From: Nectonema munidae
Taxonomy: Eukaryota > Nematomorpha > Nectonematoida > Nectonematidae
NCBI GenBank assembly: GCA_030549495.1
Contig: JAUIRK010000823.1
Span: forward strand, 107,749 to 171,748
DNA: 64,000 nucleotides
Reading direction: 5' to 3'
Shown: piece after piece, positions 44,150 to 54,997 of the stretch
Layout: the number at the start of each line of letters is the position of its first letter
Position numbering within the stretch: position 1 is the stretch's first letter
The notes under the pieces: generated by a model
Told to the model about the DNA's origin: nothing
Database searches by the model: none
The model's input: the letters and a program-made list of their open reading frames with translations, nothing else
Position numbers and translations under genes: made by a program

Positions 44150-45523
44150 GAAATGGTACCTCTCTCAAATGATACTGTTGATCGACGAAAAGTAGATATG
44201 TCTGACGATGTCAAGCAACAAGTAATTGCTTAAATAAAGAAAGCATCTTTTCGAAAATTTGCAATCCAGCTGGTTGAGTCGACTGACGTGGCTGCTTGTG
44301 CTCAGCTCCTGGTGTTTGCACGATACGTTAGTGGTCAAGATTTCAAGGAAGAATTCTTGTTTTGTCATACCTTGAATTCGACTACAAGAGGTGAAGACAT
44401 TTTCAATGAAGTCTCATTGTTTTTTGACAAAGAAGGACTTTCTTGGAATAATGTATGTGCATGCACAACTGACCGATCACCAGCAATGTTTGGCCATCGA
44501 TCAGGGTTTCGAGGGAAAGTAAATCAGGTGAATCCTGAAACAAGGCATCTTCATTTTATGGTTCATAGATAGGCTCTGGCATCTAAAACTCTTCCACCTG
44601 AGTTAAAATCAGTATTAATAATGTAGTGCACATGGTAAATGCCATCAAGTTAAGTGCTCTAAATACAAGACTATTTTCCTTACTGTGTCAAGCGTTTGGA
44701 AGTGATGAAGAAGTGTTACTCCTTCACACTGAGGTTCGCTGGTTGTCGCGGGGGAATGTGGTAGCAAGAGTAGAATCACTAAAGGAGGAGCTCGCTGAAT
44801 TCTTTAAATGTGATAACAAGAAAGTCACATGATTTTACCATAAAACTGTCAGACAGCCAGTGGCTTGAGAAGCTGGCCTACCTGAATGAATTATTCTTAG
44901 GCCTCAACTTATTCAACTTATCCCTCCAAGGCGGTTTTGCCACAGTGATTGATTTCATGGACAAACTAAGGTCATTCACCATAAAGCTGGAACTTTGATT
45001 AGGAGGTCAAAGATGGAAATTTAGGCATGTTTGAACACTTAAATGAGGCACTTGATAAAGGTAAAAACACTGGAGAATTAGATGCGGTGCAGCTTGTGAA
45101 AACATCTTGCTTTTTTTGTGGATGGAGTTGCAGTCTTACTTTCCCAAATTGAGTGAAATGGAATCAAAATTGATTAGAAACACATTTAAAGTGAATGTGC
45201 ACCTTCTCCCAGATAATTTGCAGGAATAATTCTTAGAGTTAGTAAACGACTTCGTTTCAAAAGATGCATTTGGAACTCTTTCCCTAGCCAAGTTCTGGTC
45301 TAAAATGAGTGAAATTTACCCTGTTGTATCTAAAAGAGTTTTGAGCTCTTTACTGATGTTTCCTAGTACTTACCTGTTCGAGCAAGGATTTTCAACCCTG
45401 TTGAATATGACTAAACATCGATCACGACTGAATGTTGAGCATGACTTACGAGTGTGCCTGTTAAATACTCCTCCTCGAATTGAGGAAATTGCTTGTAACA
45501 AACAGACACAGCCTTCACATTGA
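44150..45523 (+). pseudogene. hAT transposase relic (SCAND3/ZBED5-like type)
   Basis: Successive frames give LSNDTVDRRKVDMSDDVKQQ, QLVESTDVAACAQLLVFARY (first catalytic Asp in STD), NNVCACTTDRSPAMFGHRSG (second Asp), LHFMVHR, then ALASKTLPPELKSV, LLHTEVRWLSRGNVVARVES and a final TYLFEQGFSTLLNMTKHRSR, RLNVEHDLRVCL. Domain order and motifs match vertebrate SCAND3/ZBED5-like proteins and their transposon parents. At least four stops or shifts split it, and the N-terminal BED region is missing. The 3' 440 bp is duplicated at 46887-47323. Confidence 0.85.
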
Positions 45524-46133
45524 TGTTCATTATATATTGATACTTAAAAAATATTGTTTTACTCCTGCTTGTATAAGCATCATTGTAAAATATTTGCAAA
45601 ACTAAAGTTTTTTATAAATAAATAATTACCATTTTGTTCATTGTCAGATTATTGGGGTTGGGAAAGATGTTCTTATAACTCAGGGCGTACTTAACGGAAA
45701 AAAGGTTGAGAACCCCTGATCTAAAAGCTTCACAATGAAATTAAATGAGAATATAAATATTGTAAAAATAAAACTTTTACCAGCACATTCATTATTGCTG
45801 AATTCAAATATCTTATCCAGATTTGTAATTTTTTTTTGAAATTTTATCTTTCAATTTATAATTTGTAAAATATTTACTGACGAGTGTAAGGGTAAGTCAG
45901 TAGGGTATCATATGTGTCTTTTACACTCCAATGCCCAAGTATAAACAAACTGCCATTGACAAAAATCAAGGGCAAGATTTCTAGTTTCTGATCCAACCCT
46001 TCAATTAACTAGTCCATATCAAAGTGTATTTATTTTATTAGATGTATTCATTATTAGTATGATACCTGATACAATTTTAAAAATATTTAAATTTCTTAAT
46101 CATATCTTCTTTTTCTTCATCTTTTTCCATTTT

Positions 46134-46876
46134 CTATGGGGTCGATGTTTTTGATTTTCTTTCTCCATTTTTGTCTATCTCAGGCATCATTTCCATCAAG
46201 GGTCCTAAATCCTTTCTTAAACAATCCATCCATCTGAGTTTTGGCCTTCCTTTTTTCCTCTTCCCTTTTATTTCCAAATTAATCACTTTTTTTCCTATAT
46301 GATCCTCATCTTTTTTCATTATGTGGCCATACCATCTGAGTCTACTTTCTCTGATACTTTATCGACTTTTGTAACCTTTCTGATTGTATTGTTTTCAATT
46401 TTGTCTTTTATTGTCTTTACAGTCATCCATCTTAACATCCTCATTTAAGTAATATTTAGTTTGTTTTCTTGTGTCTTTTTCACTGGCCATTCTCGGCTGA
46501 ATACATCATCGTTGTTCTTAGTACTTTCCTGTATACTTTGCTTTTTCCTGCAATTCCAATTCTTTTATCTGAAATTATCGATGATACTTTTTTTCCACTT
46601 TAGCCACTCTGCAAATACATTCTTTTATTTCATTCTCTAAATCGCCATCTATTGACATATTTGATCCCAGATATTTGAATTTTTCAACTTCTTTTATTTC
46701 TATTCCTTGTAATCAAGTTTTTTCTTTACCATTATTATTTAATCTCATGTACACCTCCTGTCTCTGTTTATTTTCAAATCTGTTTTCCATCCTTTCCCAC
46801 AGCTCTTCGAACTTTTCTTCTATTTTCTTTTGAATTTCGCCACATATACTATATCATCAGCTAAAAGCATACACAT
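46134..46876 (-). pseudogene. RTE LINE reverse transcriptase, second part and C-terminus
   Basis: Below the insert the LINE resumes with MCMLLADDIVYVAKFKRKIE (active-site ADD), NNNGKEKT, and later EDHIGKKVINLEIKGKRKKG, RPKLRWMDCLRKDLGPLMEM. The last part is one open frame at 46134-46319; the middle (46330-46720) is broken repeatedly. Confidence 0.8.
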
Positions 46877-47333
46877 GTATATGAAGTAGCAGTCTTACTT
46901 TCCCAAATTGAGTGAAAGGGAATCAAAATTGATTAGAAACCCATTTATAGTGAATGTGCACCTTCTCCCAGATAATTTGCAGGAATAATTTTTAGAGTTA
47001 GTAAACGACTTCGTTTCAAAAGATGCATTTGGAACTCTTTTCTTCACCAAGTTCTGGTCTAAAATGAGTGAAATTTACCCTGTTGTATCTAAAAGAGTTT
47101 TGAACTCTTTACTGATGTTTCCTAGTACTTACCTGTTCGAGCAAGGATTTTCAACCCTGTTGAATATGACTAAACATCGATCATGACTGAATGTTGAGCA
47201 TGACTTACGAGTGTGCCTGTTAAATACTGCTCCTCGAATTGAGGAAATTGCTTGTAACAAACAGACACAGCCTTCACATTGAAGTTCATTATATATTGAT
47301 ACTTAAAAAATATTGTTTTACTCCTTCATATAC
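46877..47333 (+). mobile_element. hAT 3'-end fragment inserted in LINE, 10-bp inverted ends
   Basis: Bases 46887-47323 repeat 45129-45570 of the hAT relic with roughly 95% identity, from GCAGTCTTACTTTCCC to ATTGTTTTACTCC. The insert is bounded by GTATATGAAG and its exact complement CTTCATATAC (46877-46886 and 47324-47333). These bases are absent from the expected LINE sequence. There is no long target duplication beyond a possible AT. The fragment has neither hAT terminus. Confidence 0.75.
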
Positions 47334-47798
47334 ATATCGCCGATCCCTGATATCTTGAGATATACCATCCATTTCTATATTAAATAAAAAAGGGTTGAGT
47401 GCTGACTCTTGATGGAACCCAACTTTTACAGGAAAATTTTTTGTACTACCCACACTGCTTGATACATATGCATTCACTTTTTCGTACAAGTCTTGTATGA
47501 TTTCAACATACTTTTCTGCAGCTCCTTTTTGCCTCAAGCATCTCCACACCTCAGATCTAGGGATTCGATCCAATGCTTTCTTTAAATCGATGAATGTTAT
47601 GTGGAGTTTTTCTCGATGTTTTTCTATCATTTGCCTAAGGGCAAAAATAACATCAACTGTTCCCTTTTCTGATTCAAAACCAAACTGTGCATCTTCAATT
47701 TTTATAACATTCCTCAATCTTCCTTCACTTATTTTTTCCCAAACCTTCTTTGTTTGACTCATCAGTTTAATACCTCTATAATTGCCACCATCTTGCAC
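47334..47798 (-). pseudogene. RTE LINE reverse transcriptase, first part
   Basis: This encodes NYRGIKLMSQTKKVWEKISE, AQFGFESEKGTVDVIFALRQ, LHITFIDLKKALDRIPRSEV (first catalytic Asp in FIDLKKA), then NFPVKVGFHQESALNPFLFN and GISQDIRDRR. It stops where the insert begins. Removing the insert joins RDRRY to MCMLLADDIVYVA, which carries the ADD active-site pair, in the same frame. Confidence 0.85.
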
Positions 47799-48817
47799 GT
47801 CTCCTTTACCTTTATATATAGGAATAATTTAGCTTTTTCTCCATTCTTCTGGAATTTTACCTTGTCCGAATAATTTAATGAATAATTCAGTTAAAATTTC
47901 TACAACTTCTTGCCCAAGGCCCTTCCATACTTCAACTGGGATCTTATCGGGTCCTGTACTTTTCCCATTTTTCAACTTTTTCAAACTGGTTTAACTTCTT
48001 CTCTTGTTATGTTTTCAACATATTCCTGATATGGGTGGCATCTCTTCTTCAACATCCACTTTTAGATTTTCTGTATTGAATAAGGTTTCAAAGTATTTTT
48101 TCCATCGCTTTTTAATTTCTTCCTCCTTAACAAGTACCTCTTGATTTTTATCTTTCATTTGTTCTATACGCTAAAAATCTTTTGATTCTGTTTCTCGTAA
48201 TTTCACAAATCCTTTTTATGTTAGTTTTACATTCTTTCAAATCCTGTGAAAAAATTATCCCTACACCATTTCTTCCACTCTCATTTGCTCTACTGCATGA
48301 CAGTTTTTAGTCTCCTCCCAATTTCCCTGCCTTGGATCTTTTCCATCTTGTTTCTTGTACACAGAGCACTTCTAATTTTCTTCCTTCCATCAGGTCAGCC
48401 AGTTCTCTTCCTTTTCCCGTCATTGTTTCAACATTAATAGTTCCTATTCGTAAAATTTTTCCATAGCACTATTTAAAAGGACTTTCTTCTTTAACTCAGT
48501 CGCCCATAACTGGATAGCCCTTGATAATTCTTGGAAAGGATCGGGTGAAATCCAGACGCGTCGCATGTGAGGAACGCACTAACTTAATGATTATTCATTC
48601 TGTTTGTAGCCATAATCAAAGAAAGAAAATGAGGTTTTGGCAGAAAATTTTTTAGGGCCGGATGCCCTTCCCGACGCCAACCCTCACCATTTATCAGGGC
48701 TTGGGACCGGCATTAAAAATCTGTGCCACTTTTTCGATTTTTTTTCTAATATTTTCTATCGTGAAAAGTTGTTATTTAAATGTTTAAACTAACTTTTCAG
48801 TTTTTATCAAAACGTAA

Positions 48818-48900
48818 GTGGTTTAGTGGCTGCGAAGTTAAACGGTTAGAAGCGCTGCTATCGATCTGAAGTTCCGGGTTTAAGCCTCTCTTCTGCTAGA
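48818..48900 (+). repeat. tRNA-like sequence (SINE head or decayed tRNA)
   Basis: TGGTTTAGTGG near 48820 matches the polymerase III A box. GGGTTTAAGCC near 48878 is a B box with mismatches, about 55 bases on. The sequence between does not fold into a convincing anticodon arm by eye, so a tRNA-derived SINE head is more likely than a tRNA gene. Confidence 0.35.
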
Positions 48901-49825
48901 TTATCCATAGCTCGATGTTAGCTGCAAATTAGTACTTTTTGGATGAAAATACCACACCACATTTAACCTTTATCATAAAGATTCAAATTTACTACATTGT
49001 TTTTATAATTTCATTTCATATGAGCTTATTTATGAAATGTGTGTACATTTCACCAATCAAAAACTCAACTATAAAAAAACAGGGGGGATGGGGGAGGGGT
49101 GCTGCCCCCTCACCCCCTCCGGATAAATCCATCCCTGGTAGATATGTATGTTAATAGATCTCTTTTCTGCATCTCGAATATTTCAGTATAGTTTTCTTAT
49201 AATACGCTAGTTGAAATATATGTGTATCAATATTATATATCTAGAAATAAGAAGTAAATAAAGCTTCCAAGCGGAAAGGGAAGCTTTCTTAGAGAGCTGG
49301 ACTAGGTTCTTCCTTTATTGAAAGGCTTAAGTAGATATGAGTTCAGTTATCCTGTATTTATATTCAAGAGTTTTCTTTCAATGTGCATATAATATAAAGC
49401 TAGTAAAATTCTGCATATGTTGTTTCTTTTATGAATGTTACGCCTTGTGTAAAATCCTAAGCACAAAATTTTCTCATTTTCTTTTCCATTGCTCAATATA
49501 AAAAAATTAAAGTGTAGATAATCTTTATCAATTGTAAGCATATAATAAAGCAATTTTAGTTAGTTATATAATCTAGTTTTTAGATATTATATACGTAGTA
49601 TAGCTACAATCATTTTTTTTTATTAGTGATTAAAAAAGTTGAAGGAGTTCGAGACTAAAATATTTCTGCTCCGGTTCCAGACAATTTTTTTCTGGCTCCG
49701 AAATCCTGCTATTTTTATTTTTTATTGCTTTTCAGGTATGATTTTATAGATGTAAATGTGCATTTATCTCAATAGCTTAAAAAATGAAATATGATGACTC
49801 ATACTTGAAATTTGATTTTACTGCA
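48901..49825. other. AT-rich intergenic
   Basis: No gene. A G/C-rich patch at 49080-49140 (GGGGGGATGGGGGAGGGG, then CCCCTCACCCCCTCCGG) forms a near-hairpin and probably belongs to a small unrecognised repeat. The frame at 48939-49154 is not convincing. Confidence 0.3.
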
Positions 49826-49829
49826 TTAA
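49826..49829. repeat. TTAA target duplication of giant element (left)
   Basis: TTAA stands directly before CCCTATTAGTGCTGGG and is matched by TTAA at 53916-53919 after the complementary right end. Confidence 0.88.
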
Positions 49830-50224
49830 CCCTATTAGTGCTGGGGGGCGTAAAACGCCCCCCCCCCCTTCACTAAAAAATTAATTGTAGAAAATTGGCT
49901 GAATCATATCCTTTCAAATTTTGTGACTTTTCCTCAAATCGCTAGTTGCATTTTTTAAAACCATTTGAATGACCCTTTCATGATCAAAACTGTCAATCAA
50001 AATCAAAAATTAAAATTTTTCAGCAAAATTTTGACATTATTTGTACTTAACCCCAATAACTTAGGATCTATATTATATAATACCTTGAAAATTTATAATT
50101 ATATACAGTTTGGAACGCATAACACTTTATATATTTAATTTTTTCAATAATCATGGCTACTTTTTAGAAAATGTCAATCAAAATTTCATTGATTAGAAAT
50201 ATTATCAAATAAAATATTCCTTCA

Positions 50225-51790
50225 AATTTTACATAAAATATATGTTTTTATACTAAATCGGTCATGCTGTTTTCATTTCTGGACTCATTTTTTACATTTA
50301 GGATTTGAAAATACCTATAAGTATTAATCAAATTTGTGGTTTACTTCTGAAAATTGTCTCTAAAAACATTTCTTCACATTTTACATAAAATATATGCGTT
50401 ATACTAAATCGGCCATGCTGGTTTCATTTCTGGACTCATTTTTTACGTTTAGGATCTGGAAATACCTATAAGTGTTAATCAAATTTGCGGTTTACTTCTA
50501 AAAATTATCTCCAAAAACATTCATCAAATTTTACAATGAAATATATGTGTTATGCTAAATCGGCCATGCTGGTTTCATTTCTGGACTCATTTTTTACGTT
50601 TGGGATGTGAAAATACCCCTAAGTGTTATCAAATTTGTTGTTTACTTCTAAAAATTGTCTCCAAAAACATTCATTCAAATTTTACAATGAAATATATGTT
50701 TTTATACCAAATCAAGCATGCTGTTTTCATTTCTGAACTCATTTTTCACATTTAGAGGTTTTAAAATATCAGTCAAAATTTGCGGTTTACTTCTAAAAGC
50801 TATCTCCAAAAATATTCTCTCAATTTTACATGAAATATTTGTTTTAATACCAAATCGATCATGCTGTTTTCATTTTTGAACTCATTTTTTACATTTAGGA
50901 TTTGAAAATACCTATAAGTATAAATCAAATTTGCGGTTTCCTTCTGAAAATTGTCTCCAAAAATATTCTCTTGAAATATATGTTTTTATACCAAATCAAT
51001 CATGCTGTTTTCATTTCTGAACTCATTTTTTACATTTAGGATGTGAAAATACCTATAAGTGTTCATCAAATTTGCGGTTTACTTCTAAAAATTGTCTCCA
51101 AAAACATTCATTCAAATTTTACAATTAAATATATGTTTTTATACCAAATCAACCATGCTAGTTTCATTTATGGACTCCATTTTTGCAGCTTGAATGTGAA
51201 AATACCTATAAGTATCAATCAAATTTGCTATTAGTTCTAAAATTTTTTTCCAAAAATATTTATTTAAATTTTACATGAAATATATGTTTTTATAGCAAAT
51301 AGATCATGATTTCATTTCTGAACACAGTTTTCGCATTTAGAGGTTTTACTGCTAGTTTCAATCAAATTTGCGGTTTATGTCTGAAAACTATATCCCAAAA
51401 TATTCTCTCTAATTTTACATGAAATATATGTTTTTATACCAATTCGACCATGATAATTTTTATTTCTGAAATCATTTTTTGCATTTAGAGGTTTTAAATG
51501 TCTGAAAGTGTCAATCAAATGTTCGATTTACGTCTAATGTCTACAGAAATATTTTTGAAATTTAAATAAAATATCTGTTTTTTTGCCAAATGGAAGATGC
51601 TGGTTTCATTTTTGGATTCAAGTTTGGCATTTATGGTTTTAAAATATCTGAAAGCTTCAATCAGATTAGCGGTTTACTTCTAGATACTGTCTTCAAAAAT
51701 ATATTCAAAAAAATAAAATATCTGTTTTATACCAAATCGACTATGCTTATTTTATTTATGTACTGGATTTTGGATAATACGGTTAAAAGT
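50225..51790 (+). repeat. Tandem array I of giant element, ~11 units of ~150 bp
   Basis: Units recur every 146-153 bp (for example the AAATCGG/AAATCAA..CATGCT phrase near 50255, 50408, 50557, 50708, 50857, 50997, 51148). Later units diverge progressively. Unit-to-unit alignment with copy 1 is one to one, so the array was present before the two copies separated. Confidence 0.88.
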
Positions 51791-52139
51791 ATCTCGAAGT
51801 GACAATTGAATTAGTAATGTATGCATGAAAATCAGTTCTGTAAAAAAATTCCAAAAAATGGCTGCATATTAGGTATATAGTAAAAATATACTCTTTTTTT
51901 TGTATATTTTGGCTTATAATACTTTCTACAATCATCTTGAGTATGAAATATTTATTAAAAAAAATAAAACGTATTATAAAATCTTTTGAAAATTTGTATG
52001 AGAGAAGGAACCAAGTTGAAAACTAATTGAAAAGAGAACATGTGATCAAAACAAATAATTAAAAAAAATGCATCTTTACTAAATGGAAGATCTACCATGT
52101 TCTAATGAACTAGGAAGTGGTTTAATTATATACTTCAAA

Positions 52140-52530
52140 AAAGATTTTGACTGTGAAAAAGAAGTTCCTCTTTTACAAATAAAAAATATTTAAATCTATA
52201 GCTTATCATCTAGGATTACAGTTAACATTTAGCTACGATGGATAGGAAATCTGAAAATTTAGAATAGGTCAGATTTATCAAAAATGGCACAGTTGCCAAT
52301 ATGTGAGAATTTAGTCACTATCAAGATATTTTTAATTTAAATTGAATTTGTCCATCTTTTTCCTTTTGTGTCAAAGAGATAATTTTTTAGATGAAGAACG
52401 TTGACAACTTTTTATAATTGAAGAAAAAAACCTTTGAAATGAGATTGATTGACAAATATTCAGGCCTGAGAGGAAAAAAGTAATTTTATCCTTATAAAAA
52501 AATTTTCTAACACACATTGAAAAATATAAA
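52140..52530 (+). other. Segment of giant element missing from copy 1
   Basis: Between GAAGTGGTTTAATTATATA and the shared AATATAAATTTCTAATGAAA, copy 2 carries about 390 bp that copy 1 lacks near 22970. No repeat or frame is seen in it. Confidence 0.6.
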
Positions 52531-52789
52531 TTTCTAATGAAAAAAGAGCTACCAAGAAAGGATCATCATAGAATGAATACCAAAATTACATACTGTAAAT
52601 TATAATATGACGTAGAGACTACGAGCCGATAACGAATTTGTAGCCAAAAAGATGGAGATCCTATCGAGTTACATAAGTTACTGTAGAATGAAATATTTTG
52701 AGTGAATTAAACACCTAAAGTTGGTTTATTAAATAAATTAAGAAAATAATTACCAGAGAAAACTGCAAGTAGAAGTTATTTTTATGTTT

Positions 52790-53815
52790 ATATATTTGAC
52801 ATTGATTTACAGGTTTAATCGATTTTTGACAGGTTTTATTGATTTCATAAAAAATGAACATCACCATTAAATTCTGCATACTTGAAATGTATAAAAAACT
52901 TTAAAAGAATTAAAATTTTAATTTTGACATGGGCTGTCATATTTAAATTATTTTGTCAGGTTTGACTAATATTTATTAAAAAAAAAGGAATATAACCAGT
53001 AAACATAGCCTACTTTAAAATGGGTATGTGTGTAAAATGCCATACACGGTAAACTTCATAACCTCCATATACTTTCTATTAAACGTAATTCTCTAATTCA
53101 AAAAACCGTGCCTGATCCTTTCTTTTTGGAATAAATCAATTTTTTGACAGTTTTGATTGATTTTTATAAAAAAAATGAATAACACCACTGAATTACGCAT
53201 ACTTAAAAATGGGTATATATGTGTAAAAAACTTTATATTATTACTTAGATAAAAAGTTTCTTTTTAAGATTAGCTGTCATATATAAATCAATGCTTTGAT
53301 AACTTTAATTGATTTTTATAAAAAAAATGAATATCATCGCTGAATTCAGCATGCTTGGAAATGGGTGTATATGTGTAAAAAACATTATATAATTATTTAG
53401 ATAAAAAGTTTCTTTTTTGAGATGAGCTGTCATATATAAATCACTTTTTTGACAGGTTTGAATGATTTTCATAAAAAATGAATATCACCACTGAATTCAG
53501 CATATTTGAAAATGGGTATACATGTGTAAAAAACTTTATATACTTATTTAGATAAAAAGTTCCTTTTTGAGATGAGCTGTCACATTTAGATCAATTTTTT
53601 GACAGGTTTGATTGATTTTCATAAAAAATGAATATCACCACTGAATTCAGCATATTTGAAAATGGGTATACATGCGTAAAAAACTTTATATAATTATTTA
53701 AATAAAAAGTTTCTTTTTGAGATGAGCTGTCAAATATAAATCAATTTTTTGACAGGTTTGATAAAAAATGGACATCACCACTGAATTCAGCATAGTTGAA
53801 ATATATATGTAAAAT
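52790..53815 (+). repeat. Tandem array II of giant element, ~7 units of ~145 bp
   Basis: Units carry TTTTTGACAGGTTTGATTGA, GAATATCACCACTGAATTCA, GAAAATGGGTATACATG and GAGATGAGCTGTCA. The 75-bp block (53045-53119) interrupts the second unit. The last three units are the most alike, suggesting recent local amplification that copy 1 did not share or has lost. Confidence 0.85.
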
Positions 53816-53919
53816 CAAAAATATTTATAAAAACTTATTAATATCTGAGAAAAATAGGGGGGCACTTTACGCCCCCAGCACTTGAGCGGACAAATTTTGC
53901 CCAGCACTAATAGGGTTAA

Positions 53920-53970
53920 GAGGAATTTCGACTTATCCAACTTTGAGTTATTGGGAGTTTACTGTATTAT
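53920..53970. mobile_element. Tigger/pogo-like terminus
   Basis: AACTTTGAGTTATTGGGAGT leading to TTACTGTA is the complement of a TACAGTAAACTCCC-type end found on pogo-like MITEs. Only this tip is recognisable; the giant element abuts it. Confidence 0.35.
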
Positions 53971-54299
53971 GTGTTATAAATTATAATATATACTGTAAAG
54001 TAAGAAATATTTCGAAAAATTCCATTTTAATTTCCAGAGTTTCAAACTTTTTATAACATTTAAAATCTTTCATATATAAAATTAATAACAATGTAATTTC
54101 GATTTAAGTTGTCAACAATTAAAAAATCTATTTTTAGACCAAATGTCTAAAATCTTAGAAATGTTTATACGCAAAATTAGAAACAAATTGGCGAAATTAA
54201 AGCACTTTGCAGTATATGATTTTAAATTTTCGAGTGTATCTAATTTAAACAATACGTTATAAGGCATGGAAATATGTGATATTATCAAAATTTTCTTGA

Positions 54300-54470
54300 A
54301 AAATGTACATTTGATTGACTATCAAATCGTTAGTAGTTTTAGACAGGAAAGGGTCATTCAACTAGTATGAAAATGGTATCAAAAGATGCAGCTAGCAATT
54401 TTAGGAAAAGTCACGAAGTTTTATTTGAGGGAAGAAGGGGTAAAATGCCCACTGTCACTAATAGGGGAAT
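54300..54470 (-). mobile_element. Giant-element left end, reverse orientation
   Basis: Minus-strand reading gives CCCTATTAGTG-like sequence (CCCCTATTAGTGACAGTGGG), then the phrases GTGACTTTTCCTAAAATTGC and AGCTGCATCTTTTGATACCA. These match 20730-20810 and 49890-49960. The hairpin is missing. About 170 bp is recognisable. Confidence 0.6.
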
Positions 54471-54997
54471 TTAAGGAATATTCTTTGTGTTGTAACATTG
54501 TTGAGTTTTAAAAAAATATTAATGAGGTTTTCGGCCTTTTGATCAAAAATAATGGAAGCGACATGGGGGAACGGCTAGTATTTGAATGCTCATCAATTGA
54601 TGACTGTAAAGAAATACAAGACTATTAATCATACGTAAAACGAAAGAAACAATGTCCAATCATTAATTTTATATTAAACAGTTTATATTTTGACTACTAT
54701 TTTTGTTTTGTTTGACGATTTTTTTTAACTTTTCAGGAATCTGGCCAGGTAAAAAAAGTTTAGTGACTCCTGCTTTAAATTAATAAAATATATCACTGAA
54801 AGAATATAAACAAATATTTTATTAGATACATTTAGTTAGAAATTCAATTAAATATCAAAGGCTTCAAAGATCAAAAGTTAATATAATATACCTTCGCGGA
54901 AAACTATTTTAATAATCTTAAATATTTACATTTGTAATTGATTTTTATTAGATAGAATTATATAGACACACTTTAGTAAAAGGTTAGGTTGTATAAT
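54471..54997. other. Spacer before thymidylate synthase, with a hAT tip
   Basis: GGAATCTGGCCAGGT through AGTTTAGTGACTCCTG (54737-54772) is a hAT-like terminus. At 54944-54949 the minus strand has AATAAA, 49 bases below the thymidylate synthase stop and a plausible polyadenylation signal for it. No other feature. Confidence 0.5.
54944..54949 (-). promoter_or_regulatory. Polyadenylation signal AATAAA for thymidylate synthase
   Basis: The hexamer lies 49 bases downstream of the TGA. It is a reasonable distance for 3' processing, but in such AT-rich DNA chance occurrence is common. Confidence 0.45.

Larger units (their letters stand above)
43333..45718. mobile_element. Chimeric hAT element with back-to-back transposase remnants
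   Basis: The left tip CATGCATGGGCAACCTTTG (43333) and the right tip CAGGGGTTCTCAACCTTTT (complement, ending 45718) are related but not identical. They are flanked by ATCTAAAG (43325-43332) and ATCTAAAA (45719-45726), a 7 of 8 match. Inside are the C-terminal end of one hAT transposase on the minus strand and most of a different one on the plus strand. The bounds could mark a single mobilised hybrid, or one element inserted in another with lost ends. Confidence 0.55.
46085..48730 (-). mobile_element. RTE-clade LINE, decayed and interrupted
   Basis: Order on the minus strand: a GC-rich 5' segment (about 48730-48640, TGCCGGTCCCAAGCCC to GGGCATCCGGCCC), endonuclease start (TMTGKGRELADLMEGRKLEV, LCVQETRWKRSKAG near 48430-48330), a shortened linker (KKRWKKYFETLFNTENLK near 48100), RT, then the C-terminal GKKVINLEIKGKRKKGRPKL region ending near 46120. 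Endonuclease sequence between about 48180 and 48250 is collapsed, so part of that domain is deleted. Numerous shifts are present. A 457-bp foreign insert lies at 46877-47333. Confidence 0.85.
49830..53915 (+). mobile_element. Giant non-coding piggyBac-type element, copy 2 (both ends)
   Basis: The 4086-bp element has a TTAA duplication and perfect 16-bp inverted ends CCCTATTAGTGCTGGG. On the left the repeat runs directly into a G/C hairpin, GGGGGGCGTAAAACGCCCCC. On the right the same inner motif (GTGCTGGGGGCGTAAAGTGC) is set back by an 18-bp spacer. This asymmetry of outer and inner repeats is as in piggyBac elements. There is no coding capacity; two tandem arrays fill most of the interior. 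Copy 1 at 20672 is a close relative. It must depend on a piggyBac transposase supplied elsewhere; the A, B and C proteins here have different termini. Confidence 0.85.

Noticed and set aside
50552-51802. Short frames over array I (50552-50755, 51043-51234, 51590-51802) as related small proteins
   Set aside because: They are the same repeat unit read in the same frame by chance; other units of the array are closed.
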